Shown here: piece after piece, positions 16,029-25,042 of the stretch
Layout of the letters: every line of letters starts with the position of its first letter
Position numbering within the stretch: position 1 is the stretch's first letter
Origin: Nocardioides sp. cx-173
Lineage (GTDB): Bacteria > Actinomycetota > Actinomycetes > Propionibacteriales > Nocardioidaceae
Reading direction: 5' to 3'
NCBI RefSeq assembly: GCF_021117365.1
Contig: NZ_CP088262.1
Coordinates: 2,189,001 to 2,253,000, forward strand
DNA: 64,000 bases
Translations under genes and position numbers: made by a program
The notes under the pieces: generated by a model
Seen by the model: the letters and a program-made list of their open reading frames with translations, nothing else
Database searches by the model: none
What the model was told of the DNA's origin: nothing

Positions 16029-17000
16029 GTGTGCACTGCAACGAACTACACCGCCAAGGACCACTACTTCGGGCGCAACCTGGACCTGGAGTTCTCCTAC
16101 CACGAGGCGGTCACCATCACCCCGCGGAACTTCCCGTTCCCGTTCCGCAGGGTCGACGATCTCACGACCCATCACGCCATCGTGGGGATGACGACCGTGG
16201 CCGACGGCTACCCCCTCTACTACGACGCGACCAACGAGAAGGGGCTGAGCATGGCGGGGCTGAACTTCCCCGGCAACGCCGACTACAAGCCCGAGACGCC
16301 GGGGAAGAACAACGTCACGCCGTTCGAGTTCATCCCGTGGATCCTCGGGCAGTTCGAGACGGTAGCCCAGGCCCGGGAGGCCCTGGAGGAGATGGTGCTG
16401 GTCGACATCCCCTTCAGCCCGGAGTTCCCGCTCTCCCCCCTGCACTGGATCATCTCCGACCGCAACGAGTCGATCACGGTGGAATCAGTCAAGGACGGGC
16501 TGCGGGTCTACGACAACCCGGTGGGCCTGTTGACCAACAACCCGACCTTCGACATTCAGCTGTTCAACCTCAACAACTACGTGAGCATGTCGACCACCGA
16601 GCCGGAGAACCACTTCTCCAAGGAGCTGCACTTCGACACCTACAGCCGAGGCCTGGGGGCGGTCGGTCTGCCCGGTGACCTCTCCTCGATGTCCCGGTTC
16701 GTCAAGGCGGCGTTCACGGCGATGAACTCGGTGTCCGGCGAGACCGAGTCCGAGGCCATCAGCCAGTTCTTCCACATCCTCGGGTCGGTCGAGCAGCAGC
16801 GTGGCTGCGTGGCACTCGGCGACAAGTTCGAGATCACCATCTACTCCTCGTGCTGCAACACCGACAAGGGCATCTACTACTACAAGACCTACGAGAACAG
16901 CCAGGTCACGGCGGTCGACATGCACCGCGTCGACCTCGACTCCGACGCCCTCGCGACGTATCCGCTGATCACCGGGCAGCAGATCCTGGAGCAGAACTAG
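16029..17000 (+). CDS. Choloylglycine hydrolase/penicillin V acylase family
   Basis: A 323-residue Ntn-hydrolase. A GTG start after GTGGAG (eight-base gap) places the nucleophile at residue 2: VCTATNYT, cleaved to expose Cys2. The active-site set is complete: Arg16 and Asp19 in GRNLD, Asn79 in AGLNFPG, Asn170/171 in LLTNNP and Arg223 in SRFVKAAF. Members hydrolyse linear amides such as bile-salt conjugates, penicillin V or acyl-homoserine lactones; sequence alone does not decide. No signal peptide, so cytosolic. It sits between two toxin-antitoxin pairs in an accessory stretch. Confidence 0.9.
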   Translation: MCTATNYTAKDHYFGRNLDLEFSYHEAVTITPRNFPFPFRRVDDLTTHHAIVGMTTVADGYPLYYDATNEKGLSMAGLNFPGNADYKPETPGKNNVTPFEFIPWILGQFETVAQAREALEEMVLVDIPFSPEFPLSPLHWIISDRNESITVESVKDGLRVYDNPVGLLTNNPTFDIQLFNLNNYVSMSTTEPENHFSKELHFDTYSRGLGAVGLPGDLSSMSRFVKAAFTAMNSVSGETESEAISQFFHILGSVEQQRGCVALGDKFEITIYSSCCNTDKGIYYYKTYENSQVTAVDMHRVDLDSDALATYPLITGQQILEQN

Positions 17001-17016
17001 CGGCGCTCGTCCCAGG

Positions 17017-17412
17017 TCAGAGGATCAGGACCACGTCCTGCGGCAGGGCCCGGGCCAGTGCGCCGTCGAAGGTGGCCAGCACCCCGTGGCGGTGTCGGGC
17101 CAGCGCCGCGAGGTAGGCGTCGGTCACCTGCCGGTGACCGACGACGTGAGCGAGGTCCGCGTCGCGGTACGACAGCTCGGCCGGCCAGAACTCACATCGC
17201 TCGCTGGCGTGCAGAGCATCCAGCAGGCCCGTCGCCGCCGAGGGCGGTGCTCCCAGACGCACCAGGAAGCGCACCAGCGAGCCTTCGACGACGGGACACA
17301 CCGCGATGCGGTCGACCCCGGCAGCCCAGGAGGTGGCGCGCTCATGGTGCTCGTGGTCGGTGAGCGTGAGCGCGATGAGGGCGTTGGCGTCGAGCAGGTA
17401 GGTGCCGCTCAC
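17017..17412 (-). CDS. vapC: VapC-type PIN-domain toxin
   Basis: A 131-residue PIN-domain ribonuclease. Acidic residues Asp8 (LLDANAL), Glu43 (VVEGSL), Asp98 (VTDAYLAALA) and Asp116 (ATFDGAL) form the expected metal site. It overlaps the antitoxin gene by four bases. The TA subtype and RNA target are not determinable here. Confidence 0.88.
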   Translation of the reverse strand: MSGTYLLDANALIALTLTDHEHHERATSWAAGVDRIAVCPVVEGSLVRFLVRLGAPPSAATGLLDALHASERCEFWPAELSYRDADLAHVVGHRQVTDAYLAALARHRHGVLATFDGALARALPQDVVLIL

Positions 17413-17639
17413 TCGTCGTCCAAGGCCTCGGCCACGTCGTCGGCGCTCACGCGCCTTCCCAGGCTCAGAGTAGGAAGGCCGCTGACGGGGTCGGTCGAGA
17501 CTCGGGCCGGCTCCCCCAGGGACGCGAGACCGCGGATCGTGAGGTCGGCGAGAGTGGCCGACAGGGACTGGCGTCGCTCCGCCGCGATCCGCCTGGCGCG
17601 CTCGTGGACCTCCGCAGGCAGGTCGACCGTGGTCCTCAT
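17409..17639 (-). CDS. vapB: VapB-type antitoxin
   Basis: A 76-residue protein whose N-terminus MRTTVDLPAEVHERARRIAAE is a ribbon-helix-helix pattern; the C-terminus (RRVSADDVAEALDDE) is acidic and would wrap the toxin. Upstream of vapC with an ATGA-type overlap. A strong inverted repeat begins at the base before its start codon, consistent with autorepression. Confidence 0.85.
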   Translation of the reverse strand: MRTTVDLPAEVHERARRIAAERRQSLSATLADLTIRGLASLGEPARVSTDPVSGLPTLSLGRRVSADDVAEALDDE

Positions 17640-17673
17640 GGATGCATCATACCTGCATCACGATGATGCATCC
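17640..17673. promoter_or_regulatory. Inverted-repeat operator of vapBC
   Basis: Perfect 11-bp arms GGATGCATCAT and ATGATGCATCC with a 12-bp gap, directly upstream of vapB. It is AT-richer than its surroundings and likely bound by VapB or the VapBC complex. Confidence 0.75.
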
Positions 17674-17684
17674 TGCCCGTCGGA

Positions 17685-18638
17685 TCAGGAGCCGAGGGTC
17701 GAGTACCGCTCCCCCACGCGGTACGTCGCCACGCCCAGCGTCGAGTCGCTCTGGCCGTAGTAGGCGAACCAGGTGCCCTGGAACTGGACGAGTCCCTCGA
17801 CGAACGTCACGTTGGAGACCAGGCCGTGCCGGTCCTCGTACGTCGACGGCTCCAGCCAGGGACGCTTCAGCTCGGCGAGGATCGTCCCGGGATCGGCGGG
17901 GTCGAGCAGCAGCTGGCCGGCGGTGTAGCGCACGGTGCCGTCGTCGAACGCCACCGCGGCGTTGTGGATCAGCAGGATCAGGCCGTTGTCGGTCACGATC
18001 GGCGGGGGCCCCACCTCCACGAGGAAGTCGCCGAACGTCCCGGCCGGCGTGGGGACCATCACCGGCTCGTCCTGCGAGCACGGCTCCCAGCGCAGCAGGT
18101 CCTCGGACCAGGCGTAGTAGATCGACCCCTCCCCGAAGTACATGAGGTAGCGCCCGTCCACCGGCTCGGCCAGGATCCCGCCGGCCTTGCTCCACGGGCC
18201 GGGCACGCCGTTGCCCTGGGGCAGGAAGGTGTTGAAGTCGGCGAACATCGGGCCGTGCTTGGTCCAGGTCACCAGGTCCGTCGACGTCGCCAGGCACAGT
18301 CGGGCGTTGGCCCGGTCCCAGCCGGTGTAGGTGAGGTAGTAGGTGCCGTCGACCTCGGTCACGCGCGGGTCCTCGGCGCCGTATCGGTCGTAGTCCTCAC
18401 TCGGCGAGAGGACCGGCTCGCGATGCCGCTCGAAGTGGAGGCCGTCGTCGCTGGTGGCGAGGCCGACGTGGGAGACGATGTCGTCGGAGTGGGCGCGGTA
18501 GAGCAGCGCGACCCGGCCCTCGCGCACCACCGCCGCGGGGTTGTAGACGCTGGCGGACTCCCAGCCGTCCCCCTGGGGTCGCAGGATCGGGTTGTGCTCG
18601 TACGGCGTGAACGGGCCGAGCGGGAAGTGCGTGCTCAT
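17685..18638 (-). CDS. GH130-family glycoside phosphorylase/hydrolase
   Basis: A 317-residue five-bladed propeller enzyme. YNPAAVVREGRVALLYRAHSDD, GLATSDDGLHF, GAEDPRVTEVDGTYYLTYTGWD and the TSTDLVTWTKHGP segment match GH130, whose members phosphorolyse or hydrolyse beta-mannosides. No signal peptide, so it acts inside the cell. ATG at 18638 has a good SD (GAGGTGAG). Last gene of the sugar operon: the upstream transporter would supply an oligosaccharide that this enzyme cleaves. Confidence 0.82.
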   Translation of the reverse strand: MSTHFPLGPFTPYEHNPILRPQGDGWESASVYNPAAVVREGRVALLYRAHSDDIVSHVGLATSDDGLHFERHREPVLSPSEDYDRYGAEDPRVTEVDGTYYLTYTGWDRANARLCLATSTDLVTWTKHGPMFADFNTFLPQGNGVPGPWSKAGGILAEPVDGRYLMYFGEGSIYYAWSEDLLRWEPCSQDEPVMVPTPAGTFGDFLVEVGPPPIVTDNGLILLIHNAAVAFDDGTVRYTAGQLLLDPADPGTILAELKRPWLEPSTYEDRHGLVSNVTFVEGLVQFQGTWFAYYGQSDSTLGVATYRVGERYSTLGS

Positions 18639-18675
18639 GTCTCTCACCTCGCAGGTCGACGGTACGGCGAAGGGC

Positions 18676-20721
18676 TCAGCGCATGACCAGGGCGAATCCC
18701 CCGGCCGGGACGACGACCGGCACCGCCCGCGCCCGGGTCCACCGCTGGGCCACGAGCCGGCCACGCCGGTCGTAGGAGCGCACCACCGCACGGCCGCGAC
18801 CCGCCACCCGGACGACGACGTGCTCCGGGCGGCGCGAGACGCTGGACAGCAGGGCGGTGCCGCGAGCCCGGCTGCGCAGCACCAGCCGCGACACGACCGG
18901 CACGACCATGACGGCGTCCAGCTTGGCGGGGGCGCCGTCGGTCGCCGTCCGGGCGGTCAGGCGGGTGGCGCCGGCGGACATCAGTCGCGCCATGGTCACC
19001 GGCAGGAGCGCGCCGGCAGCCGGTGAGGCGCCCTGGCGTCCGACCCGGCCCGAGCGGGCCTCGCCGAGCACCGTCCGGCCGGCGCGCAGCGTGGTCACCG
19101 CGTCGCTGCCGGGCCGCAGATCGAGCACCGGCAGCACCAGCGACCGGCCTAGGGTCCGTACGTCGAAGCCTGCCGTGCCGCCGTCGCCGAGCGCGACGTA
19201 GCCGGTGCCGCCGTAGAGCGACTCCCCGGTCCACAGCGACGCGGGCGTCCGCACCGTGGCGTCCCCGCTCAGTGACGCGTCCTCCGCCTCCAGGGTCTGA
19301 GTCCCACGCCGGCCGGTGATCTCCGCGACCCGGGCGGCCGCCCGGATCCGCGGGTGCGCGTCGAGCGCGATCATCGACAGCAGCCCGTGGATCGTCGACT
19401 CCGCCCCGGAGTTGCGGTTGACCTCGCCGGTGGCCGAGATGCCGTCGAAGGTGCGCCCCGTGGCCGGGTCGTACATCCGCTCCCCCGCCGGGTTGGCCCC
19501 GAAGTACCAGGCCGCGACGACGCCGGCCAGGTCACCCGCGGCTCGCCGTCCGGTGACCTCGCGCGTCGCGAGCAGCGACTGCAGCCGGGAGTCTGCTCCG
19601 TAGGCGATCTGCGAGGCGTCGCCGCGGGTGGGCATCCGGCCGTTGTCGGGGCCGCCGGAGGTGAGCAGCCACGGGTCGAAGCCGAACGAGTCGGAGGCCG
19701 CGACCCTGGCCAGCGCCGGGTCCTGCAGCACCCGCGAGGCACGGGCCAGGGCGGCCGGCATCTGGGAGCCCCACGCGTGCCAGAGCGAGCGGGACAGGGC
19801 CCAGGGACGCACCCCGCCGAACGGCCAGGCCCGGGCGTCTCCCCCGCGCAGCATGGCGACCCCCTCGGCGAGCTTCGCCAGGGCGGCGCGGGCGCGACCC
19901 GCGCGAGCGCCACCCACCGCCTCGACGTACGCCGAGAGCCCGAGCACCGCCTCGGCGCTGGCGTCGGCTCCGTCGGCGATCAGCCAGGCCGGGCCGCGCT
20001 GGCCGTCCACGACCAGGCGGTCGCCGTAGCGGTCGAGCACCTGGCGCCGCACCGCGTCGACCGAGAGCAGCAGTCGTCGGCGCAGGAAGGCCGCGAACGC
20101 CGGGTCCTCGCCGGCGAAGGCGGCGTACCCCTCCCCCAGCGCCCAGATCGTCCGGGCCACCCAGTAGGACGCGTCGCTGTCGGAGGGGTCCGGGAGCTCG
20201 ACGGGCTCGGCGCTCGGGTTGAGCGTGCCGTCGGGCTGCATCCACAGCACGACGTTGCCGGCGTCGGGACCGCTGGAGGTCTGCAGGTAGGTGAGGCCGC
20301 GGAGCATCGCGTAGGCCCGGTCGCGGCTGTCGTCGTCGCCGGTCTGTCGCCAGTGGCGCAGGTAGACGACGGCGGCGCGGCTGACGTCGTCGGCGTTGAA
20401 CGCGCCCTGCCCCCAGGTGTCGGTGGCCGCGTCGTAGTCACCGCCGCCGACGTGGCGGTAGCTGCCGTCGCCCTCGGGCTCGGCGTAGGTCCACAGGACG
20501 CCGACCTCCGGCTCCTGGGCGAGTCGGTACGTCGTGTGCCGCGGCTGGGCGGGCGGCGCCACCTCGACGCTCAGCCAGTCGAGGTGCGCGAGGTTGGTCA
20601 GCCGCGTCGCCGCAGGCCGGGCGGCGGGTGGTGCGTCGGCCGAGGCCGGCGGCACCGCGGTGAGGGTGGCGAGCGTGGCGAGCGCCGCCAGCGCCGCGGA
20701 GGTCTTCGTCGGGCGGGTCAT
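18676..20721 (-). CDS. Secreted glycosidase-like protein, probable alpha-toroid fold
   Basis: A 681-residue exported protein. The start at 20721 gives a Sec signal (TSAALAALATLATLTAVPPASA). Residues ~50-450 have repeated amphipathic helices and aromatic/acidic motifs (YWVARTIWALGEGYAAF, WPFGGVRPWALS, NRNSGAESTIHGLLSM) like six-hairpin glycosidases. The C-terminal ~200 residues are beta-rich and start LEAEDASLSGDATV, like a carbohydrate-binding module. I cannot assign a GH family number. Its place in the operon suggests extracellular release of the transported sugar. Confidence 0.68.
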   Translation of the reverse strand: MTRPTKTSAALAALATLATLTAVPPASADAPPAARPAATRLTNLAHLDWLSVEVAPPAQPRHTTYRLAQEPEVGVLWTYAEPEGDGSYRHVGGGDYDAATDTWGQGAFNADDVSRAAVVYLRHWRQTGDDDSRDRAYAMLRGLTYLQTSSGPDAGNVVLWMQPDGTLNPSAEPVELPDPSDSDASYWVARTIWALGEGYAAFAGEDPAFAAFLRRRLLLSVDAVRRQVLDRYGDRLVVDGQRGPAWLIADGADASAEAVLGLSAYVEAVGGARAGRARAALAKLAEGVAMLRGGDARAWPFGGVRPWALSRSLWHAWGSQMPAALARASRVLQDPALARVAASDSFGFDPWLLTSGGPDNGRMPTRGDASQIAYGADSRLQSLLATREVTGRRAAGDLAGVVAAWYFGANPAGERMYDPATGRTFDGISATGEVNRNSGAESTIHGLLSMIALDAHPRIRAAARVAEITGRRGTQTLEAEDASLSGDATVRTPASLWTGESLYGGTGYVALGDGGTAGFDVRTLGRSLVLPVLDLRPGSDAVTTLRAGRTVLGEARSGRVGRQGASPAAGALLPVTMARLMSAGATRLTARTATDGAPAKLDAVMVVPVVSRLVLRSRARGTALLSSVSRRPEHVVVRVAGRGRAVVRSYDRRGRLVAQRWTRARAVPVVVPAGGFALVMR

Positions 20722-20755
20722 CGTGACTCCTCGCGGGTCGGTCGTGCGTCGGGGC

Positions 20756-21637
20756 TCACCCCTTGACCCCCGACCCGAGGTCGGAGGAGGTGAACCGCTT
20801 CTGGAAGGCGACGAACAGGGCGACGGCGGGTGCCGCCAGCACGACGGAGCCGGCGAGGATCGCGCCATAGGGGTTGGCCGCGCGGCCGGCGACGTTGCTG
20901 ATGTAGTTGGCCAGGGACACCGCGAGCGGCTGCATGCCGGTGTCCTTGGTGACCAGGAACGGCCACAGGAACTCGTTCCAGGGGCCGATGAAGGTGAGCA
21001 AGACCGCCGTCACCAGGGCGGGCCGCACCAGCGGCAGGGCCACCGACCACAGGATGCGCAGCTCGCTGGCGCCGTCCAGGCGCGCCGCGGAGAACAGGTC
21101 CTCGGGCAGCTGGCGGAAGAACTGGCGGAAGATGAAGACCGCGGTGGAGTTGATCGCGAACGGCAGGATCATCCCCAGGTAGCTGTCGGCCAGCCCGTAG
21201 GTGCGCACGATCATCACGTAGATCGGGATGATCAGCAGCTGGAACGGGATGATCTGCACCAGGAGCATGGTCGCGAACAGCGTGCCCTGTCCGCGGAACT
21301 CCAGGCGGGCCAGCGCGTAGCCGGCCAGGACGCCGAACACGACGGTGCCGAGCAGCACCCCGCCGGTGAAGATGCCGGAGTTGACCAGCGACTGCACCAG
21401 GTCGACCCGCTCGTTGATCTGGGTGTAGTTGTCCAGGGTGAAGCCGCCGGTGGGGAACGCGCCCCCGAGCGAGGTGTCGGGCTCCTTCTGCAGGGACCCG
21501 ACCACCATGTAGTAGAAGGGGAACAGGAACACCAGCGCGCCGGCGTACAGGACCAGGTGGCGCAGGATCGTCCGCCCCCGGCTCCGCTCACCGGTCGTCT
21601 CAGGAGCCGCCTCGGTCGTTCGGGCGTCGGGTGCCAT
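20756..21637 (-). CDS. Carbohydrate ABC transporter permease (MalG type)
   Basis: A 293-residue inner-membrane permease. Six hydrophobic segments are visible, beginning with LVLYAGALVFLFPFYYMVVGSL, and the EAA loop near residue 190 reads AARLDGASELRILWSVALPLVRPAL. It pairs with the permease upstream, one base apart. No ATP-binding subunit is encoded in the operon, so a shared MsiK-like ATPase elsewhere is likely. Confidence 0.92.
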   Translation of the reverse strand: MAPDARTTEAAPETTGERSRGRTILRHLVLYAGALVFLFPFYYMVVGSLQKEPDTSLGGAFPTGGFTLDNYTQINERVDLVQSLVNSGIFTGGVLLGTVVFGVLAGYALARLEFRGQGTLFATMLLVQIIPFQLLIIPIYVMIVRTYGLADSYLGMILPFAINSTAVFIFRQFFRQLPEDLFSAARLDGASELRILWSVALPLVRPALVTAVLLTFIGPWNEFLWPFLVTKDTGMQPLAVSLANYISNVAGRAANPYGAILAGSVVLAAPAVALFVAFQKRFTSSDLGSGVKG

Positions 21638-21638
21638 G

Positions 21639-22592
21639 TCAGTCCCTCTCCAGCAGCCGGCGGTTCACGAGCGAGATCACGAGCACGAGGATCACCAGGA
21701 TCACGCCGATCGCCGCCGCCGTGTCCGGGTTGCCCTGCTCGATGCCGCGTTGGTACATCAGCAGCACCGGGGAGGTCGATGCCCCGTTGGGCCCACCGCC
21801 GTTGGTGAGCAGGTAGGGCTCGGTGAAGAGGTTGGCGCCGGTGATCGTCGCCAGGATGACCACCAGCAGCGTGGCCGGCCGCACCCCCGGCACGGTGACG
21901 TGCAGGAACGAGCGGAACCTCGACGCCCCGTCGGTGGACGCCGACTCGTAGAGCTCCTTCGGGACGTTCTGCAGTGCGGCGAGGTAGAGCAGGATGAAGA
22001 ACCCCAGCTGCTTCCAGGTGACGAAGAGCGCGATGACCGGCATCGCCAGCGTGCTGTTGACCAGCCAGGAGGGGTCAGGAGCCAGCGGCCCCAGGATCTG
22101 GTTGACCATCCCGTCGCTGCTGAACAGGAAGAGCCAGACCGCCACCAGCGCCACGCTGGCGGCGACGTAGGGGACGTAGTAGGCCACCCGCAGGAACGTG
22201 CGTCCCCGGATCGCGCCGTTGAGCGCGGTGGCGAGGACCAGCGCCAGCACCACCGTGAGCGGCACGTTGATGACCAGGAAGACGCCGACGTTGACCAGGG
22301 ACTCGCGCACGTCCGGGTCGGAGAGCACCGTGCGGTAGTTGTCAAGGCCGACGAACGGCCGCTCCACCTCGACCCCCGGCGCGGCGAAGAAGTAGTCGTG
22401 GAAGCTGATCCACACCGCCAGGCACAGCGGCCAGGCGAAGACCAGGGCGAGGAACACGGCGTACGGCGCCGCCAGCACGATCCCCACGGGGTGGCGCCCC
22501 ACGAGGCTGGCGACCCAGGAGGGCGCCGCCTTCGACGGACGCGCCGCCCTCGACGGGGGCGGTGCCTCGGGCGGCGCCTGCAGCGTGCTCAC
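21639..22592 (-). CDS. Carbohydrate ABC transporter permease (MalF type)
   Basis: A 317-residue permease with six membrane segments and the EAA loop ESASTDGASRFRSFLHVTVPGVRPA near residue 220. A long N-terminal cytosolic stretch rich in Ala/Pro precedes the first helix. Second permease of the sugar importer, nine bases downstream of the binding-protein gene. Confidence 0.92.
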   Translation of the reverse strand: MSTLQAPPEAPPPSRAARPSKAAPSWVASLVGRHPVGIVLAAPYAVFLALVFAWPLCLAVWISFHDYFFAAPGVEVERPFVGLDNYRTVLSDPDVRESLVNVGVFLVINVPLTVVLALVLATALNGAIRGRTFLRVAYYVPYVAASVALVAVWLFLFSSDGMVNQILGPLAPDPSWLVNSTLAMPVIALFVTWKQLGFFILLYLAALQNVPKELYESASTDGASRFRSFLHVTVPGVRPATLLVVILATITGANLFTEPYLLTNGGGPNGASTSPVLLMYQRGIEQGNPDTAAAIGVILVILVLVISLVNRRLLERD

Positions 22593-22601
22593 GCGGCTCG
22601 C

Positions 22602-23882
22602 CTAGCCCTGTCCGGCCAGGTCCGTGACCTCGCCGGCGGCTCCGCCCAGCGCGTCGTCGACCGGCTCCTCAGCGAAGATCACCGACGAGCTGTAGGCGTC
22701 GCGGAAGGCCTGCCAGATCTCGATGGAGTTGGGCACGTTCGGCACCTCGACCGTGCGGGAGGCCTGGTCGGCGAAGGCCTCGTACTCGGGGTGCTCCGCG
22801 AAGTACTCCGGGTAGGTGCCGGCCAGGTCCTCGCGCATCGGCATCTGTCCGGTCATCTCCAGGAGCGCCCCGTCCTGCTCCTCGCTGGTCGCGAACTCGA
22901 GCACGTCGTAGGCAGTGCCCTGGTTCTCGCAGGCCGAGTACAGGGCGATGTTCTTGGCGTCGGAGAACGTGTAGGTCTCCTCGGCAGGTGTGCCCTGGGA
23001 GGTCGGGACGGGCACGGCGCCCCAGTCCACCGACTCGCCGTAGACCGCGATGGCCCACGGCCCGACGATGGACATCGCGGCCTTGCCGTCCGCGAAGGAG
23101 TCGCCGTTGTAGACCTCCTGCTGGGCCAGCCCGTCCTCGTACATCGTGGCCCAGAAGTCGGCCACGGCCTGGCCCTCCTCGGACTCGAAGGTGGCCTGGT
23201 CGTCCTCGACCAGCTGCGTGCCGCCGGTCTCGGCGGCGTAGAGCGGGTAGAAGTCGAACCACGACTGGAAGAACTCGCTCGTCGGTGCCGGCCAGATGGC
23301 CGCCTGCGCGGTGCCGCTGTCGACGATCTTCCGGCTCGTGGCGAGGAACTCGTCGTAGGTCGCCAGCGGCGGGTCCTCCGGATCGACGCCCGCCTTCTTC
23401 ATCAGGTCCTTGTTGTAGAAGATCATGACCGGGTTGGCCTTCCAGGGGATCTGGTAGTACTGCCCGTCCGGCGACTGGTACTGCTCGGCGACCTCCCCCG
23501 ACCGCTCCTCGACGTAGTCGGCTCCGCCGTCGAAGGCGTCGAGCGCCACGAGCCCGCCCTGCTTCTGGAATTGCGGCACCGCCGCGGGCGAGGTGTTGAA
23601 GACCAGGCACGGCGCGTTGCCCGCGGTGATCGCGGCGCCGATCACCTCCTCGGAGCTCTGGCCGGCCGGGATCTCCTGGGCCTCGATCTCCTCGTCGGGG
23701 TGCTCGTCGTTCCAGGCCTTGACCATCGCCTCGCCCCAGGCGATCTCCTCGGGGTTGTTGGAGAGCCAGACCTTGATCGGGCCGCGGTCGTCGTTGCCCG
23801 AGGACCCCTCCCCGTCTCCCCCGCACGCCGCCACCGTGAGCGCCAGCGCACCGAGCGTGGCCGCCATCGTCTTCGTCTTCAT
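22602..23882 (-). CDS. Sugar ABC transporter substrate-binding lipoprotein
   Basis: A 426-residue extracellular binding protein with a lipobox signal (LALTVAACGG). IKVWLSNNPEEIAWGEAMVKAWNDEHPD, FYNKDLMKKAGVDPEDPP and GKAAMSIVGPWAI are typical of family 1 sugar-binding proteins. AAGGAGAG precedes its ATG, which overlaps the stop of the lacI gene by four bases. The ligand is unknown; the GH130 gene in the operon suggests a mannoside oligosaccharide. Confidence 0.92.
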   Translation of the reverse strand: MKTKTMAATLGALALTVAACGGDGEGSSGNDDRGPIKVWLSNNPEEIAWGEAMVKAWNDEHPDEEIEAQEIPAGQSSEEVIGAAITAGNAPCLVFNTSPAAVPQFQKQGGLVALDAFDGGADYVEERSGEVAEQYQSPDGQYYQIPWKANPVMIFYNKDLMKKAGVDPEDPPLATYDEFLATSRKIVDSGTAQAAIWPAPTSEFFQSWFDFYPLYAAETGGTQLVEDDQATFESEEGQAVADFWATMYEDGLAQQEVYNGDSFADGKAAMSIVGPWAIAVYGESVDWGAVPVPTSQGTPAEETYTFSDAKNIALYSACENQGTAYDVLEFATSEEQDGALLEMTGQMPMREDLAGTYPEYFAEHPEYEAFADQASRTVEVPNVPNSIEIWQAFRDAYSSSVIFAEEPVDDALGGAAGEVTDLAGQG

Positions 23883-24931
23883 GGTCTCTCCTTGGTCGGG
23901 CTGTCGGGTACGTCGTGCGGTGCCGGTCCGGTGGAGCCCCGCACCACCAGGCGGGGGGCGCTGAGGACGGGCTCGGTGGGCCGGCGCTGCTCGACCAGGT
24001 CGAGCAGCCGGGTGGCGGCCGCACGGCCCCAGCCGGTGACGTCGGTCGTGACGGTCGTGAGGGGCGGCTGCAGGTAGGCGGCGAGCTCGGTGTCGTCGTA
24101 CCCGGCGATCGAGAGCCGTCCGGGCACGTCGATGCCGCGGGCGACCGCCACGGCCAGGCCGGCCATCGCCATCAGGTCGTTGGCATAGACCACCGCGGTG
24201 GGCGGTTCGGCGAGGTCCAGCAGAGACGTCGTCGCGGCCGCGCCGCCCTCGGCGGAGAAGTCCGACTCGACGAACGGCCCCGGAGCCAGGCCGGCGTCCG
24301 CGAGGGCGGCCGCCCACGCGTCGCGGCGGGAACGGCCGTGGACCATGACCGCGGGTCCGCCGACGTGGGCGATGCGCGTGTGGCCGAGCGAGACCAGGTG
24401 CTCGACGACCGCTGCGATGCCGGGCCCGTCGTCGACCCCGACCGCGGGCCACAGCCCCTCCCCCTGGTCGGGACCGACGACCACCGCCGGCAGGTCCACC
24501 TCGGCGAGCAGCGCCGGGCGGGTGTCGTCGACGTGGAGGTCGGTGAGCAGGACACCGTCGACGCGCCCCTGCTCGGCGAGCCTCCGGTAGGAGGCGTGGC
24601 CCTCGTCGTCCTCGGGGACCAGCTGCAGCAGCAGCGCGTAGCCGCTCTCGGCCAGCACGCTCTCCACCCCCGCGATGAAGGAGGGGAAGAACGGGTCCGC
24701 GCGCAGCGTCTCCGGGGGCCGGGCGATCACCATCCCCACCGCGAGCGCCCGGGACACCGACAGCGCGCGCGCCCGCGAGCTCGGCGTCCAGCCCATCGCC
24801 CGGGCGGTCTCCAGGATCCGCTCCCGGGTCTCCGGAGCGATCCCGGGGCGGTCGTTGAACGCGAACGACACCGCGCCCTTCGACACGCCGGCCTTGCGGG
24901 CGACGTCGTTGATGGTGGGACGAGGTGTCAC
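23879..24931 (-). CDS. LacI-family transcriptional repressor
   Basis: About 350 residues. The LacI HTH reads PTINDVARKAGVSKGAVSFAFNDRPGIAPETRERIL, followed by the hinge ALSVSRALAVG and a periplasmic-binding-like ligand domain ending LDLVEQRRPTEPV. I prefer GTG at 24931; GTG at 24940 would overlap the operator's last base. First gene of the sugar operon, so it probably autorepresses and controls all downstream genes. Confidence 0.88.
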   Translation of the reverse strand: MTPRPTINDVARKAGVSKGAVSFAFNDRPGIAPETRERILETARAMGWTPSSRARALSVSRALAVGMVIARPPETLRADPFFPSFIAGVESVLAESGYALLLQLVPEDDEGHASYRRLAEQGRVDGVLLTDLHVDDTRPALLAEVDLPAVVVGPDQGEGLWPAVGVDDGPGIAAVVEHLVSLGHTRIAHVGGPAVMVHGRSRRDAWAAALADAGLAPGPFVESDFSAEGGAAATTSLLDLAEPPTAVVYANDLMAMAGLAVAVARGIDVPGRLSIAGYDDTELAAYLQPPLTTVTTDVTGWGRAAATRLLDLVEQRRPTEPVLSAPRLVVRGSTGPAPHDVPDSPTKERP

Positions 24932-24939
24932 GCACGTCA

Positions 24940-24953
24940 CTAAACCGGTTTAG
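24940..24953. promoter_or_regulatory. LacI-type palindromic operator
   Basis: CTAAACCGGTTTAG is a perfect 14-bp palindrome with the central CG typical of LacI-family sites, immediately upstream of the lacI start. It would control the whole sugar operon. Confidence 0.8.
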
Positions 24954-25042
24954 AACACAGCGGTCAAGGGTGGGCGGGCAGGCTTTGCCCGCCCCGGGAA
25001 ATCGGCTTGCGCGGGCCTCCTGGTCCACCTAGCGTCCACGAG

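Noticed and set aside
19354..20766. Long open frames opposite the glycosidase-like gene and many similar antisense frames
   Set aside because: High-GC DNA gives long antisense frames; they lack SD sequences and sensible composition, while the opposite strand has clear families.
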